Assembly: GCF_900101475.1 (NCBI RefSeq)
Contig: NZ_FMZV01000004.1
Coordinates: 248,001-312,000 of the forward strand
Reading direction: 5' to 3'
DNA length: 64,000 bases
Source of the DNA: Ruegeria marina
Lineage (GTDB): Bacteria > Pseudomonadota > Alphaproteobacteria > Rhodobacterales > Rhodobacteraceae
Every line of letters starts with the position of its first letter. The stretch's first letter is position 1. This document shows positions 21,127 to 30,759 of this stretch, one piece after another. The translations under genes and the position numbers were made by a program. The notes under the pieces are model-generated. The model was not told the origin of the DNA and ran no database searches. It saw nothing but the letters and a program-made list of their open reading frames with translations.

Positions 21127-23448
21127 TTACTTCTCGGTCAGTTTAAGCTCGATCCGGCGGTTCTGTGCCCGGGCCTCGGGCGTGTCCGCCGGGTTGATCG
21201 GCTGGTATTCGCCAAAGCCGTTGGCCGAAAGCCGGTCGGGTGGAATGCCCAGGAAATCAACCATGTAGCGCACAACTGACAAAGCCCGGCCCTGGCTGAG
21301 TTCCCAGTTGTCGGCATATTTCCCGGTCCCCGACAAGGGAATGTTGTCGGTATGGCCATCGACCCGGATCACCCAGTCGATCTCGGGCGGAATATCGGCC
21401 GCGACCGAACGCAGGATGCCCGCCACCTTTGCAATTTCTGACTGGCCCTCGGGCGACAGATCCGCGCTGCCCGGATCGAACAGGACCTCGGACGAGAACA
21501 CGAAACGGTCGCCTTCGATCCGCACGCCTTCCTGATCCCCCAGCAGCCCGCGCAGCCTGCCGAAAAACTCCGAGCGATACTGTTCCAGGTCCTTGGCCTG
21601 CGCCTCGAGCGCCTTTGCTTCCTCGGCCAGACGTATGGCTTCGGCCTCCAGCCGCTTGCGCTCCGCCTCTTCCAGGATGCGCCGTTTCCGTTCCTCAGAT
21701 GCCGCCCGCGCCAGGGCCGCGTTCAGATCCTGTCCCAATGTCTGAACCCGAACCTGCGCGGCTTCGTTACGGCTCTTGTAGTCGTCGAGCAGCGCCTGCA
21801 AGCTGCCCAGTTGCGATCTGAGCGCCGCAACCTGCTGGTTCAGCAATGCCGTCTGTCGCTGCGCCTCGGCCGAAATCGCCTGCTCCTCACCCAGAGCCGC
21901 ACGTGCCTGTGCCAGCAGATCGGCGCGCTGCTCTGCCAAAGTGCGCTGCTCGGCCGCGCTGGCCTCGGCTTCGGTCTGCGCATTGAGGGCGGCAAGCAGG
22001 CGTTGTTGCAGAACCTCCTGGTCCGAAGCCGTAGCCTGCGCCCGTTCCAATGACTCCAGCGCCGCCAGCAGGCGCGCCTCGACCGAGGCGCGATCCTCTT
22101 CGGTCGAAACGGCCGCGGAACGGGCTGCGGCCAGATCGGTGCGGGTCCGCGCCAGTTCCGCCTCCAGAGCGGCCTTGGTTCCGGCGGCGTCGGCCTCGGC
22201 GCGCGCCAGCCGTTCCTCCAGCGCGGTCCTTGTCTTGTCTGCACGCGCTTGCAGTTCGGCCAGTTCTGTTTCCAGCGCTGCGCGCGCGGCGGCATGTTCG
22301 GACTGCAACCGCTCCAATTCGTCCTGATATTGCGTCCGCGTGGCGACCGTGGCCGCCCGCTGCTCTGCCAGGGCGGCTTCCAGCGCGCTTTGCGTATCGG
22401 CCGCGCGGGCACGGGCAGCGGCAAGGTCGGCGCGGGTCTGTTCGCCTTCGGCGCGGATGCGATCCAATTCCGCCGACAAGGCGTTGACGCGCGCCTCGTT
22501 TTCCGATTGTGCGACCTCCATCTGCGCCAGGACCCGCGCCAAACGCTCGGCCAGTTCATCGCGCTCATGCAGCTGCGCCCGCGCCGCCTCGATTTCGGCA
22601 AGTACCTCGGAAAGTTTCGCATCCAGCTGCGCCTTGGCCGCATCGGCCGCCGCCAGAAGGGTCAGGGTGTCTTCGGCCTGTTTGCGCTGCGCCTCGAGCG
22701 CCAGTGTCATCGCCGTCAGCTCGGCATCGGCATCCTTGAGTTTCTCCCACAGCGCCTCTGCCGCCGCCGCTTCGGTCAGGCGCGCGGCTTCTTCCTCGCT
22801 CAACTGCTGTTCCAGCGCTCCGATCCGCGCCGCGCTCTCATCGCCTTCGCGTTGCAGATCGGCGATCATCGCCTCGAGCGCCTCGCGCCGGGCAGCGGCC
22901 AGACGGGCGGCTTCGGCCCGGTCGTCGATCTCGCTGCGAGCCTGCGCCAGCGCGAGGTTCAGCGCCTCCTGCTCGGACAACAGGGCGCGCTGCTCCTCCT
23001 CAAGTGTTGCGACGGTGCCAAGCGCCTGGTCCCGGTCTGCCAGCAGGGCGGCAACCTGGGCTTCGAACGCCGTGATCCGGGTCGCCGCATCGTCCAGTGC
23101 CGCGCGCTGCTGATCCCGCTCGACGGTGAGCGAGGCAATCAGAGCCTGCGCCTGTGTCAGGTCGTCCTGGGTGTCATTCAGCGTCGCATTCAGCGCCCCC
23201 AGCCGCGCCTGCAACTGGCTGTTGGCGCGTTCTTCCAGCCCAAGAGCCTGCGCCAGCCGGCCAACCTCTTGCGCCAGCGCATCCAGTTCGTGTTCCTGTC
23301 CCGAGATCGTCTCGCGCAGAACAAACTGGACGACCATGAAGATGGTCAGCACAAAGGTCAGAACCATCAGCAATCCGGTCATCGCGTCCACGAAACCCGG
23401 CCAGACCGAACCCTGGAACCTTTGACCGGTGCGCCGCGACAGGGCCAT
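21127..23448 (-). CDS. MotB/OmpA-domain stator-like protein with very long coiled coil
   Basis: A 773-aa inner-membrane protein. A single transmembrane helix at about 20-45 (FVDAMTGLLMVLTFVLTIFM) places Asp21 where MotB has its proton-binding aspartate. Residues about 50-620 are an Ala/Glu/Leu/Arg-rich coiled coil with little else. The C-terminal 130 residues are an OmpA/MotB peptidoglycan-binding domain (VDGHTDNIPLSG, then RALSVVRYMV and NRRIELKL). It lies 3 bp after the MotA/ExbB-like gene, with which it should form a proton-driven channel. No flagellar or Tol genes are nearby, so the work it drives is unknown. Confidence 0.85.
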   Translation of the reverse strand: MALSRRTGQRFQGSVWPGFVDAMTGLLMVLTFVLTIFMVVQFVLRETISGQEHELDALAQEVGRLAQALGLEERANSQLQARLGALNATLNDTQDDLTQAQALIASLTVERDQQRAALDDAATRITAFEAQVAALLADRDQALGTVATLEEEQRALLSEQEALNLALAQARSEIDDRAEAARLAAARREALEAMIADLQREGDESAARIGALEQQLSEEEAARLTEAAAAEALWEKLKDADAELTAMTLALEAQRKQAEDTLTLLAAADAAKAQLDAKLSEVLAEIEAARAQLHERDELAERLARVLAQMEVAQSENEARVNALSAELDRIRAEGEQTRADLAAARARAADTQSALEAALAEQRAATVATRTQYQDELERLQSEHAAARAALETELAELQARADKTRTALEERLARAEADAAGTKAALEAELARTRTDLAAARSAAVSTEEDRASVEARLLAALESLERAQATASDQEVLQQRLLAALNAQTEAEASAAEQRTLAEQRADLLAQARAALGEEQAISAEAQRQTALLNQQVAALRSQLGSLQALLDDYKSRNEAAQVRVQTLGQDLNAALARAASEERKRRILEEAERKRLEAEAIRLAEEAKALEAQAKDLEQYRSEFFGRLRGLLGDQEGVRIEGDRFVFSSEVLFDPGSADLSPEGQSEIAKVAGILRSVAADIPPEIDWVIRVDGHTDNIPLSGTGKYADNWELSQGRALSVVRYMVDFLGIPPDRLSANGFGEYQPINPADTPEARAQNRRIELKLTEK

Positions 23449-23451
23449 GGT

Positions 23452-24633
23452 CTACCCCTCGTCCCGTGCGGGTCCGCGCACGGGTTTGCGCGTACCGGAC
23501 AGCGCCTTGGCAAGCAGTTCGATATCTGTACGCAATTCGGCCATGCTCTCTTGTCGCCCGGCGGAAATCTCTTCGAGAATGCGCAGCATCTGCACGTCGA
23601 TGGAGCGCAGACGCATCCGGCTTTCCGCATCGATGCCCTCGTGCAGGCCATGGGTGCGCAGGTGATCAAGCAGGGCTTCCTGCCCCGACGCCACCCGGTC
23701 GAGCGCGGAGGTGATGCTTTCGGTCTCGGCATCGCGCATGTTCATCTCGGAAATGGCATCGGCCAACTGCCCAAGTCGTCCGGTGATCTCTGTTCGCCCC
23801 TCTTCGGACGCGGCAAACATCGCCTTCAGGGCATCCATCTGCTCGACCATCGTATCGAGCACCGCAGCGATCACACCGCTTTCCGCTCCCCCCTCTTCCC
23901 CCGAGGAAAAGCTGACACGCGTGATCGTCGAAAGCCATTCTTCCAGTTCGCGATAAAACCGGTTCTGTCCGTGGCCCGCAAAAAGTTCCAGCAAGCCGAC
24001 GATCAGTGACCCGGCCAATCCCAGCAGCGACGAGCCAAAGGCGGTGCCCATGCCGCCCAACTGCGCCTCAAGCCCGGTCATCAGCCGGTTGAACACGGCG
24101 AGCCCCTCTTCGCCCTCCTGCGGGTTGAGACTGCGGATGGTATCGACCACCGCCGGAATCGTCGTCGCCAGGCCAAAGAACGTTCCCAAAAGCCCCAGGT
24201 AGATCAACACGTTGGTGATGTAACGGGTGATCTCGCGCTCTTCCTCGATCCGTTCGGCCACTGAATCGAGGATGGAACGGGTCGATGTCGAGGAAATCTG
24301 CATCCGTGCCGCGCGCGACCGCAGGAGCGAGGCCAGGGGCGCCAGCAGGGACGGCGCCGGCGTTCCGTCCCGCTCCAGACCAGCGGCGAAATCCTCGATC
24401 CAGCGGACCGATCCGATCAGCTGGATCACCTGCCAGAAACAGGTGACCACGCCGATGACGAAAACCATCAGGATGAAGCCGTTCAGATAGGGATTGGCCT
24501 CGAACACAGGCAGCACGCGTGGCATGGCGACGAAAGTACCAAAGCCTGACAGCCCTATGACGATCAGCATCATCAGGATTTGACGGATCGGTTGCGAGAA
24601 TTGCGGCCTCGCTTCTCGGTCTGGAGGCGCCAT
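23452..24633 (-). CDS. MotA/TolQ/ExbB-family proton channel protein
   Basis: A 393-aa inner-membrane protein, partner of the adjacent MotB-like gene. Hydrophobic segments lie at about 18-40, 50-72, 145-165 and 190-215. The last two contain YLGLLGTFFGLATTI and GTAFGSSLLGLAGSL, the channel-forming helices of the MotA/ExbB superfamily. The C-terminal 170 residues are hydrophilic and helical. I chose the ATG at 24633 because AGGA lies about 9 nt upstream; a GTG eight codons earlier is possible. The long cytoplasmic tail resembles ZorA of Zorya defence systems in outline only. Confidence 0.85.
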   Translation of the reverse strand: MAPPDREARPQFSQPIRQILMMLIVIGLSGFGTFVAMPRVLPVFEANPYLNGFILMVFVIGVVTCFWQVIQLIGSVRWIEDFAAGLERDGTPAPSLLAPLASLLRSRAARMQISSTSTRSILDSVAERIEEEREITRYITNVLIYLGLLGTFFGLATTIPAVVDTIRSLNPQEGEEGLAVFNRLMTGLEAQLGGMGTAFGSSLLGLAGSLIVGLLELFAGHGQNRFYRELEEWLSTITRVSFSSGEEGGAESGVIAAVLDTMVEQMDALKAMFAASEEGRTEITGRLGQLADAISEMNMRDAETESITSALDRVASGQEALLDHLRTHGLHEGIDAESRMRLRSIDVQMLRILEEISAGRQESMAELRTDIELLAKALSGTRKPVRGPARDEG

Positions 24634-24705
24634 GCGCGAAATTCCTGAACCAGTCACTGCTCTTGCTCTCGAACCTATCGAAAAGACGTTCGCAACGCCA
24701 AGGGT

Positions 24706-25236
24706 TTATGCCGTGATTTGCCTGACACGCGCCGAAAGCCAGTCAAGATCGGGATCATTGAGGCCGATTTCGGCAAGATGAGCTGCCGTGTTGTAAAGAT
24801 ACTCGGTATTCGGGCCGCGCCCGCCCACGGCATTTGCGATTATCTGGGCCTGTTGTTCCAGCGGCATACCCCCACAATATTGCACGTGATGAGGGTCGAT
24901 CACGTATGTGACCGCAGTCACGCGTTCGCCCCTGTCGAGATGCACGTCAAGCAGCCGTTCCACATAGGCCGAGGATATGAGTTCGCGTTCGCGCAATTCG
25001 TCAAGCGTCCGGTCTTCATGCCCGGTCTCGACTGCAAATGCGATTCCCCGGCACTGCGCTCCGGCCACAGAGTCCAAAGCCAGGACAAGCCCCGGATTGT
25101 CCTCGGTGCCGCGGTGGTGGATGGAAGTCATACAAAACGAACGCGCCCAGCCCCGAAGCGTCGCCAGCTCTCGCCGCGCCACCGGGAAACCGGGGTTCCA
25201 CATCAGTGATCCATATCCGAAAACCCACATCGTCAT
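24706..25236 (-). CDS. chaC: Gamma-glutamylcyclotransferase, ChaC family
   Basis: Degrades glutathione to 5-oxoproline and Cys-Gly in the cytoplasm. The 176-aa length is typical. The substrate-binding loop FGYGSLMWNPGF opens the protein (about 6-17) and the catalytic glutamate lies in LDELRERELIS at about 78-88. It is divergent from the DUF2125 gene across a 65-bp promoter region and is followed on the same strand by the stator pair after 72 bp. Confidence 0.93.
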   Translation of the reverse strand: MTMWVFGYGSLMWNPGFPVARRELATLRGWARSFCMTSIHHRGTEDNPGLVLALDSVAGAQCRGIAFAVETGHEDRTLDELRERELISSAYVERLLDVHLDRGERVTAVTYVIDPHHVQYCGGMPLEQQAQIIANAVGGRGPNTEYLYNTAAHLAEIGLNDPDLDWLSARVRQITA

Positions 25237-25301
25237 CGCACTGGTCCTTGCCCGTTTGGGCCTATAAACATGAAAATGTAAGCAGACAAAAGGGGCAGTC
25301 C

Positions 25302-26303
25302 ATGTTGAACCTGGTGCGAGTTGCGCTTCTGGCTGCGGCCCTTTGGTCGGGTTACTGGGCGGTTGCAGGTTTTGGCCTGCGCGGTTCGGTCACCGGCTGG
25401 TTCTCTGTGCAGGCCGAGCGCGGCTGGCAGGCGGAATACTCCGATATTCGCCTTTCAGGTTTTCCGTTCAGGCACCGGATCACCATCGACGCTCCGGCGC
25501 TAGCCGACCCCTCCACCGGGACTGCCTGGCGGGCCGATCGGCTGGCGCTGGAAAGTCCGGCGATCTGGCCGGGGCGGCAAACGCTCCATTTTCCCGAAAC
25601 AGCGCAGCGCCTGTCTTATTACGACCATACGCTGGTGATCGAGGCAGAAGCGATGCGCGCGGATCTGAACCTCGCGCCAGGAAATGCGCTGACGCTTCAG
25701 TCGATGGCGTTGACATCCGGCGAGTGGTCCGTTTCGCGCGGGGCCGAAGTTCTGGCGGATGCCGATGCCTTGTCGCTGTCGATGGTACAGCAGGACGCGC
25801 CGGAACATTACCGGATCCATGCCGAAGCGCCGGATTTCTCCCCCGGCAAGGACATGCGCCGCCTGCTGGGCGGATCCGAGCAGCTCCCGCGCAGTTTCGA
25901 CAGGCTCGAACTGGATCTGAATGTCGCCTTCGACAAGCCCTGGGACCGCAGCGCACTGGAACAAAGCCGCCCGCAACCCCGCGTGATCGACCTGAAGCTG
26001 GCCGAAGCGGTCTGGGGCGAGTTGCGCCTTTTCGCGGCGGGCAAGGTCACCGTCGACGAATACGGTGTTCCCACAGGCGAAGTTGCGCTCAAGGCTGAAA
26101 ACTGGCGCGAGATGGTGAACATGGCCCAACAATCCGGAGCCTTGCCCGCACGGGCGGCCGAGCCGCTGACAAGGGTGCTGAACATGCTTGCCGGACTGGG
26201 CGGCAATCCCGAGGCGCTCGACCTGGAACTGGGGTTTCGTGGCGGCTACGTGACTTTGGGGCCTATCCCCCTGGGGCCCGCACCGCGGCTTTTCCTGCGC
26301 TAG
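25302..26303 (+). CDS. DUF2125 domain-containing protein
   Basis: A 333-aa protein of the alphaproteobacterial DUF2125 family, function unknown. One N-terminal hydrophobic segment (3-24) can serve as a signal anchor, so the rest is periplasmic. The N-terminal half carries GFPFRHRITIDAPAL, typical of the family. The C-terminal end has a repeat-like LELGFRGGYVTLGPIPLGPAP segment that forms a beta strand series. The ATG at 25302 has AGGGG 6-7 nt upstream. It converges on the extensin-family gene with only 9 bp between stops and no visible hairpin. Confidence 0.82.
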   Translation: MLNLVRVALLAAALWSGYWAVAGFGLRGSVTGWFSVQAERGWQAEYSDIRLSGFPFRHRITIDAPALADPSTGTAWRADRLALESPAIWPGRQTLHFPETAQRLSYYDHTLVIEAEAMRADLNLAPGNALTLQSMALTSGEWSVSRGAEVLADADALSLSMVQQDAPEHYRIHAEAPDFSPGKDMRRLLGGSEQLPRSFDRLELDLNVAFDKPWDRSALEQSRPQPRVIDLKLAEAVWGELRLFAAGKVTVDEYGVPTGEVALKAENWREMVNMAQQSGALPARAAEPLTRVLNMLAGLGGNPEALDLELGFRGGYVTLGPIPLGPAPRLFLR

Positions 26304-26312
26304 GCTGCCGGA

Positions 26313-27176
26313 TCAGCGGCAGTACGGCCCGCCCCTGTGCCGGGCGGTATCCAGGTGAATATGGTTCCAGTGATACCGGTCGGCCTCGGGCCCCAGAACA
26401 GTACCGAATGGCCCGCAGGCTTCTTTCCAGACCTGCCGCAGCATCTTGCGGGTCGCGCCGCGTTTCCAGCCTTCGGCGACAGTGATCAGTTCTCCGTCTT
26501 TCATGGTGAAGCCTGCGATGTCGATGGCGCGGCCCTGGCCGTGCTCGGAAATCTTGGCGCCACGCTGGTTGTTGCGCGTACGGCAGGCATAGTGAGCAGC
26601 CACTTCCAATTCGACCACTGGTCCGCGTCGGCGAAATGTGGGTTTGACGCTGCGGTCAACCCAAGTGTTCAGCGATTGCGCCGTATCGCAGTCCATGGTC
26701 GCAGGAACACTGAGCTGAACACCGGACACCGACGTCACACGCACCGCATCCTTGACCCCGCACCCATTGATCTTGCCCGACACCCTGCCCACCGGTTCGC
26801 CCTGTATGTCAGGATTGCCGCAGACCGAGCCCTTGAGCCGTTTCTTGCGCCCGAACAGGGCGCGCTCCTCCACTTCCTGTGGACGTGCCTCGGGACGAGA
26901 GGACTGCTCAGGCCCCGCATCTTGCAACGCGGGCGTGCGCGCGGCGGCCAGTATCTCCTGGTCCGATGCAGGACGGGCATTCGGCCTGACGCGGGAAACG
27001 GCAACGGAAGCCGATGCGTCGGCCGCGGCCAGTTTCACGGCGGCCTCGACCACCGGGTCGGCGGCAGTTGCGTGGCGCGCGATCGGGCGCAGCGAGTTGG
27101 CGGGCGCGTTCGCCATTGCAGGCAAGGCCCACAAGGCCAGCGACATCGCGGCCAATATGCGCCCACGGCCAGTCAT
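26313..27176 (-). CDS. Extensin-like C-terminal domain protein
   Basis: A 287-aa protein with a signal peptide (about 1-22, MSLALWALPAMANA) and a disordered Ala/Pro/Arg region to about residue 115. An extensin-family C-terminal domain follows, with cysteines in GSVCGNP, GCGV, TMDCDTA and YACRTR. The EHGQGRAIDIAGF and YHWNHIHLD motifs resemble metal ligands of M15 (VanY-like) peptidases, so a cell-wall hydrolase role is plausible but unproven. The ATG overlaps the tyrC stop (ATGA), hence it is translationally coupled to tyrC. Longer reading into tyrC gives a nonsense N-terminus. Confidence 0.85.
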   Translation of the reverse strand: MTGRGRILAAMSLALWALPAMANAPANSLRPIARHATAADPVVEAAVKLAAADASASVAVSRVRPNARPASDQEILAAARTPALQDAGPEQSSRPEARPQEVEERALFGRKKRLKGSVCGNPDIQGEPVGRVSGKINGCGVKDAVRVTSVSGVQLSVPATMDCDTAQSLNTWVDRSVKPTFRRRGPVVELEVAAHYACRTRNNQRGAKISEHGQGRAIDIAGFTMKDGELITVAEGWKRGATRKMLRQVWKEACGPFGTVLGPEADRYHWNHIHLDTARHRGGPYCR

Positions 27177-28093
27177 GGCTTGACCTTGCTGCGGCCAAAG
27201 TCCGGAGCGGCAGTGTCCTGACCGGCCTGGATGATACCGCGCCGGATCGCGCGGGTACGGGTGAAGTAGTCGAACAGGTACTTTTCGTCGCCCATCCGGA
27301 TGGCCCTCTGCAATACGAACAATTCCTCGGCGAAACGGCCCAGGATATCCAGCGTCGCCTCCTTGTTGGTCAGGAACACGTCGCGCCACATGGTCGGGTC
27401 CGAGGCCGCGATCCGGGTGAAATCGCGAAAGCCCGCCGCCGAATACTTGATGACCTCGCTTTCGGTCACCCGCCGCAAGTGATCCGCCACCCCGACCATC
27501 GTATAGGCGATGGCATGCGGCACGTGGCTGGTAACGGCCAGCACCAGATCGTGGTGGTCGGCCTCCATCTCGTCGACATTCGAGCCGATCCCCTCCCAGA
27601 AGTCGCGCAAGCGGGCCACGGCGGCGGGATCGCTGCCCGCGACAGGCACCAGCAGGCACCAGCGGTTGTCGAAGAGTTCGGCGAACCCGGATTCCGGCCC
27701 CGAATGCTCGGTGCCGGCCAGCGGGTGGGCCGGGACGAAATGCACACCTTCGGGGATGTAAGGGGAAACCGCGTCGATCACATGGCGCTTGACCGAGCCT
27801 ACGTCCGACACCGTGGCGCCCCGTTTCAATACCGGGGCAATCTCGGCCGCAACCGCGCCCATCGCACCCACTGGCACGCAGAGAACCACCAGATCTGCAC
27901 CTTCGGCTGCTTCGGCGGCGCTGTCGCAGACCCGATCGCACAGGCCGATCCGGCGTGCGGTGTCGCGGGTCGCTTCGGAACGTGCGTACCCCGTCACCTC
28001 GCCTGCCAGTCCGGCCCGTTTGATCGCCCAGAACATGGACGACGCGATGAGACCCAGACCGATCAGGGCGACGCGATCATAGACCCGGCTCAT
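27173..28093 (-). CDS. tyrC: Prephenate/arogenate dehydrogenase family protein
   Basis: NAD(P)-dependent dehydrogenase in tyrosine synthesis, 306 aa. The Rossmann motif [11 protein letters not shown] opens the protein. DVGSVK and [17 protein letters not shown] at about 95-135 form the prephenate-binding region, with the catalytic His in the HPLAG segment. Its start overlaps the hisC stop by 4 bp, consistent with HisC acting as the aromatic aminotransferase that pairs with this enzyme. Arogenate or prephenate specificity cannot be read from sequence. Confidence 0.95.
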   Translation of the reverse strand: MSRVYDRVALIGLGLIASSMFWAIKRAGLAGEVTGYARSEATRDTARRIGLCDRVCDSAAEAAEGADLVVLCVPVGAMGAVAAEIAPVLKRGATVSDVGSVKRHVIDAVSPYIPEGVHFVPAHPLAGTEHSGPESGFAELFDNRWCLLVPVAGSDPAAVARLRDFWEGIGSNVDEMEADHHDLVLAVTSHVPHAIAYTMVGVADHLRRVTESEVIKYSAAGFRDFTRIAASDPTMWRDVFLTNKEATLDILGRFAEELFVLQRAIRMGDEKYLFDYFTRTRAIRRGIIQAGQDTAAPDFGRSKVKP

Positions 28094-29175
28094 GCGGCGC
28101 GCTCCTTGAAAGCGCGAACCGCATCAACCACAGCGCGACAGGAGGACTCGTCGCCCACCGTGATCCTCAGCGCCTGGGGAAGATTGTATCCGGCCACCCG
28201 GCGCACGATCAGGCCCTGCGATTGCAGGAAGAGGTCGCAGGCTTCGGCCTCGGCCCGGTCGGCAAAGCGCGCGAGAATGAAGTTGGCACAGGACTGGTCC
28301 GACGCAATGCCCAGTTCGGCAAACCTTTCGGCCAACCAGCCGCGCCAGAGCGTGTTTTCGGCCCGGCAGCGCACCACCCAATCCTGATCACGCACCGCGG
28401 CTTCGGCGGCGGCCAGCTGCACCGTGGACAGGTTGAACGGCTGACGTATCCGGTTGAGCACGTCGATGATCGCGCGCGGGGCATAGCCCCAGCCGATCCG
28501 CAATCCGCCCAGCCCGTAGATCTTGGAAAAGGTCCGGGTCATGATGACGTTGTCGCGCGCCGAAACCAGCGCCGCGCCGCCGTCGAATCCTTCGACGAAT
28601 TCGGCATAGGCGCCGTCCAGCACCAGCAGCACGTGGCCAGGCAGATTGTCTGCCAGCCGCGTGACCTCGGCCTCGGTCAGCATTGTTCCCGTCGGGTTGG
28701 CCGGGTTGGCAAGGAACACGATCCGGGTCCGCTCGGTACAGGCGGCAAGGATCGCATCGACCTCGACGACGCGCTGGCGTTCGGGCACCTGCACAGGGGT
28801 AGCCCCCGCCATCCGCGCCAGGATCGGGTACATCGAGAACCCGTGTTCGGTATAGATCACCTCGTCGCCCGGCCCGGTATAGGCCTGGGTCACGAATTGC
28901 AGCACCTCGTCGCTGCCGACTCCGCAGATGATCCGGTCGGGGTCAAGCCCGTGTACCTCGCCGATGGCCGCGCGCAGTTCGGCATGGTCGGTGCTTGGAT
29001 AGCGATGCACTTGCCCCGCAGTGGCCCGGATTGCCTCGATCGCCGCAGGGCTGGGGCCGAACGGATTCTCGTTCGAGCTGAGCTTGATGACATTGGCCAC
29101 GCCTTCGACATGGGCCTTGCCGCCCTGATACAAGGCGATGTCCATGATGCCGGGCTGCGGGGTGAACTGGTTCAT
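28090..29175 (-). CDS. hisC: Histidinol-phosphate aminotransferase
   Basis: PLP enzyme of histidine synthesis, 361 aa, probably also an aromatic aminotransferase given its coupling to tyr[12 protein letters not shown] near residue 30 and the PLP lysine in [16 protein letters not shown] at about 220 are diagnostic, along with [12 protein letters not shown]. It lies 65 bp after the class V aminotransferase gene on the same strand, so it may start its own transcript or be a distal operon member. Confidence 0.95.
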   Translation of the reverse strand: MNQFTPQPGIMDIALYQGGKAHVEGVANVIKLSSNENPFGPSPAAIEAIRATAGQVHRYPSTDHAELRAAIGEVHGLDPDRIICGVGSDEVLQFVTQAYTGPGDEVIYTEHGFSMYPILARMAGATPVQVPERQRVVEVDAILAACTERTRIVFLANPANPTGTMLTEAEVTRLADNLPGHVLLVLDGAYAEFVEGFDGGAALVSARDNVIMTRTFSKIYGLGGLRIGWGYAPRAIIDVLNRIRQPFNLSTVQLAAAEAAVRDQDWVVRCRAENTLWRGWLAERFAELGIASDQSCANFILARFADRAEAEACDLFLQSQGLIVRRVAGYNLPQALRITVGDESSCRAVVDAVRAFKERAA

Positions 29176-29240
29176 GCGGGGGCTCCTGAAACTCTGCCCC
29201 TCATACCGATCTCAGCCCTGCGAGAAAAGCCGCAATTCCC

Positions 29241-30656
29241 TCATGCGGCCTTGAAGCGCGCGGTTGCCGGGTCTGCCTGGTAGAGGGGGCCATACTCCTC
29301 GGTCCGGCGCGACAGGTCGTTGACGGCGTCGATGATGAAGCGCACCGTCTCCTCGCCCATGAGATACGAGAAGTTCAGCCGGACCCAGCCGGGTTTGCGC
29401 ATCTCCTTGCCGGCAGCCAGATCGGCATGCAGCCGTTCCGATGCAGCCCGGTCTATCCCCAGCAAACGATGCGCATAGGGTCCCGCGCAGGCGCAACCGC
29501 CACGGGCCTGAATGCCATACACATCGCTCAGCATCCGGGTGAACAGCTGTTGGTGCACAGGTTGTCCGGCCCGGTCATGCACCAGGAACGAGAAGATCGG
29601 CAAACGGTGCCCCTTGTCCATGCCGAGCAGTGTCAGATGCGGGTTGCCCCCCCACCCTTCCAGCGCCATCGCGTTGTACCTGGCCTCGCGCTGTGCGATC
29701 TCGTCCGCACCCACGACATCCTTGACGATAAAGGCGAGTGCCGCGCGGATGTCACCGATCACGTTCGGAGTTCCGGCCTCTTCCCGCGCCGCCAGGTTGG
29801 CGCTGTAGTCATGCCGCCAGGGCGACACGAAACTGACCGTACCGCCGCCGGGCCAGCTGGGCGCCTTGCGGCGCACCGCGTGTTTGTTCACGACCAGCAC
29901 GCCCGAAGCACCTGGACCGCCGGGAAACTTGTGCGGCGAGACGACGACGGCATCCTTGCGCACACCGCCTTCGCCCATGTCGATGGGCAGATAGGGACCA
30001 CCGCCGGCATAGTCCCAGACCGACAGCGCGCCATGCGTCTTGAGCAGCCGGGTCACCGGCACCGTATCGGTGACGATCCCGGTCACGTTCGACGCCGCAG
30101 AAAACGCCCCCACCTTCAGGTCGCTGTCGGCATGGGTCAAAAGCGCCGCCTCGAGCGCCATCAGATCCGGGCCGCCCTCGGGCGCCTCGGGGATTTCAAT
30201 CACCTTTGCCCGGCTTTCGCGCCAGGGCAGGATGTTGGAGTGGTGTTCATAAGGTCCGATAAAGACAACCGGCCGGTCAGCCTCCCCAATTCCAAACAGG
30301 CTGACCAGCCGGTTGAGCCCGGCGGTGGCGCCCGATCCGGCAAAGATCACCGCGTCGTCTTCCGTGGCGCCGACACACCGGCCGATCTCGTCCCGCGCCT
30401 CCCTGCGCAGACGAGTCATGTACGATCCGCAATAGGAGGCCTCGGTATGGCTGTTGGCATAGAACGGCAGAACTTGTCCCGCCACGAAATCCTCGACCTG
30501 TCTGAGCGCGCGCCCCGAGGCCACGTAATCGGCATAGACGAGCGGCACATCGCCGTTCAGCCCCGGTATCATCACGTTCTCTCCGATCAGACCCGTGGAC
30601 AGGCGTCCGGCGGCTACATCTGCTTCGATCGACTGGCGGAACTGGGTAAGGATCAT
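29241..30656 (-). CDS. Class V aminotransferase-fold PLP enzyme (cysteine desulfurase-like)
   Basis: A 471-aa PLP enzyme. The PLP lysine lies in VVSPHKFPGGPGASG at about 237-250, and HTEASYCGSY at about 70-80 and GPYEHHSNILPWR are family motifs. A RGGCACAGPYAHRLLG segment near residue 390 places two cysteines where cysteine desulfurases have their active-site Cys loop, so desulfurase or selenocysteine-lyase-like chemistry is possible. It is longer than IscS or SufS and has no iron-sulfur genes around it. It is divergent from an Lrp-type regulator, the likely controller. The substrate is unknown. Confidence 0.85.
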   Translation of the reverse strand: MILTQFRQSIEADVAAGRLSTGLIGENVMIPGLNGDVPLVYADYVASGRALRQVEDFVAGQVLPFYANSHTEASYCGSYMTRLRREARDEIGRCVGATEDDAVIFAGSGATAGLNRLVSLFGIGEADRPVVFIGPYEHHSNILPWRESRAKVIEIPEAPEGGPDLMALEAALLTHADSDLKVGAFSAASNVTGIVTDTVPVTRLLKTHGALSVWDYAGGGPYLPIDMGEGGVRKDAVVVSPHKFPGGPGASGVLVVNKHAVRRKAPSWPGGGTVSFVSPWRHDYSANLAAREEAGTPNVIGDIRAALAFIVKDVVGADEIAQREARYNAMALEGWGGNPHLTLLGMDKGHRLPIFSFLVHDRAGQPVHQQLFTRMLSDVYGIQARGGCACAGPYAHRLLGIDRAASERLHADLAAGKEMRKPGWVRLNFSYLMGEETVRFIIDAVNDLSRRTEEYGPLYQADPATARFKAA

Positions 30657-30759
30657 GGTTTGGCTCCTGCTTGCAGAACCAATATGATCGTTCGGATTCG
30701 CAAAAACTCACCTTTTCCTTGCTTGAAAATTGTAATTTTTGTGTCAATTGATAGATGAT

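Noticed and set aside
21127-24633. Zorya anti-phage defence system (ZorA-ZorB)
   Set aside because: The stator pair resembles ZorAB in outline, but no ZorC, ZorD or ZorE genes flank it, and the long coiled coil is on the MotB-like partner rather than the MotA-like one.
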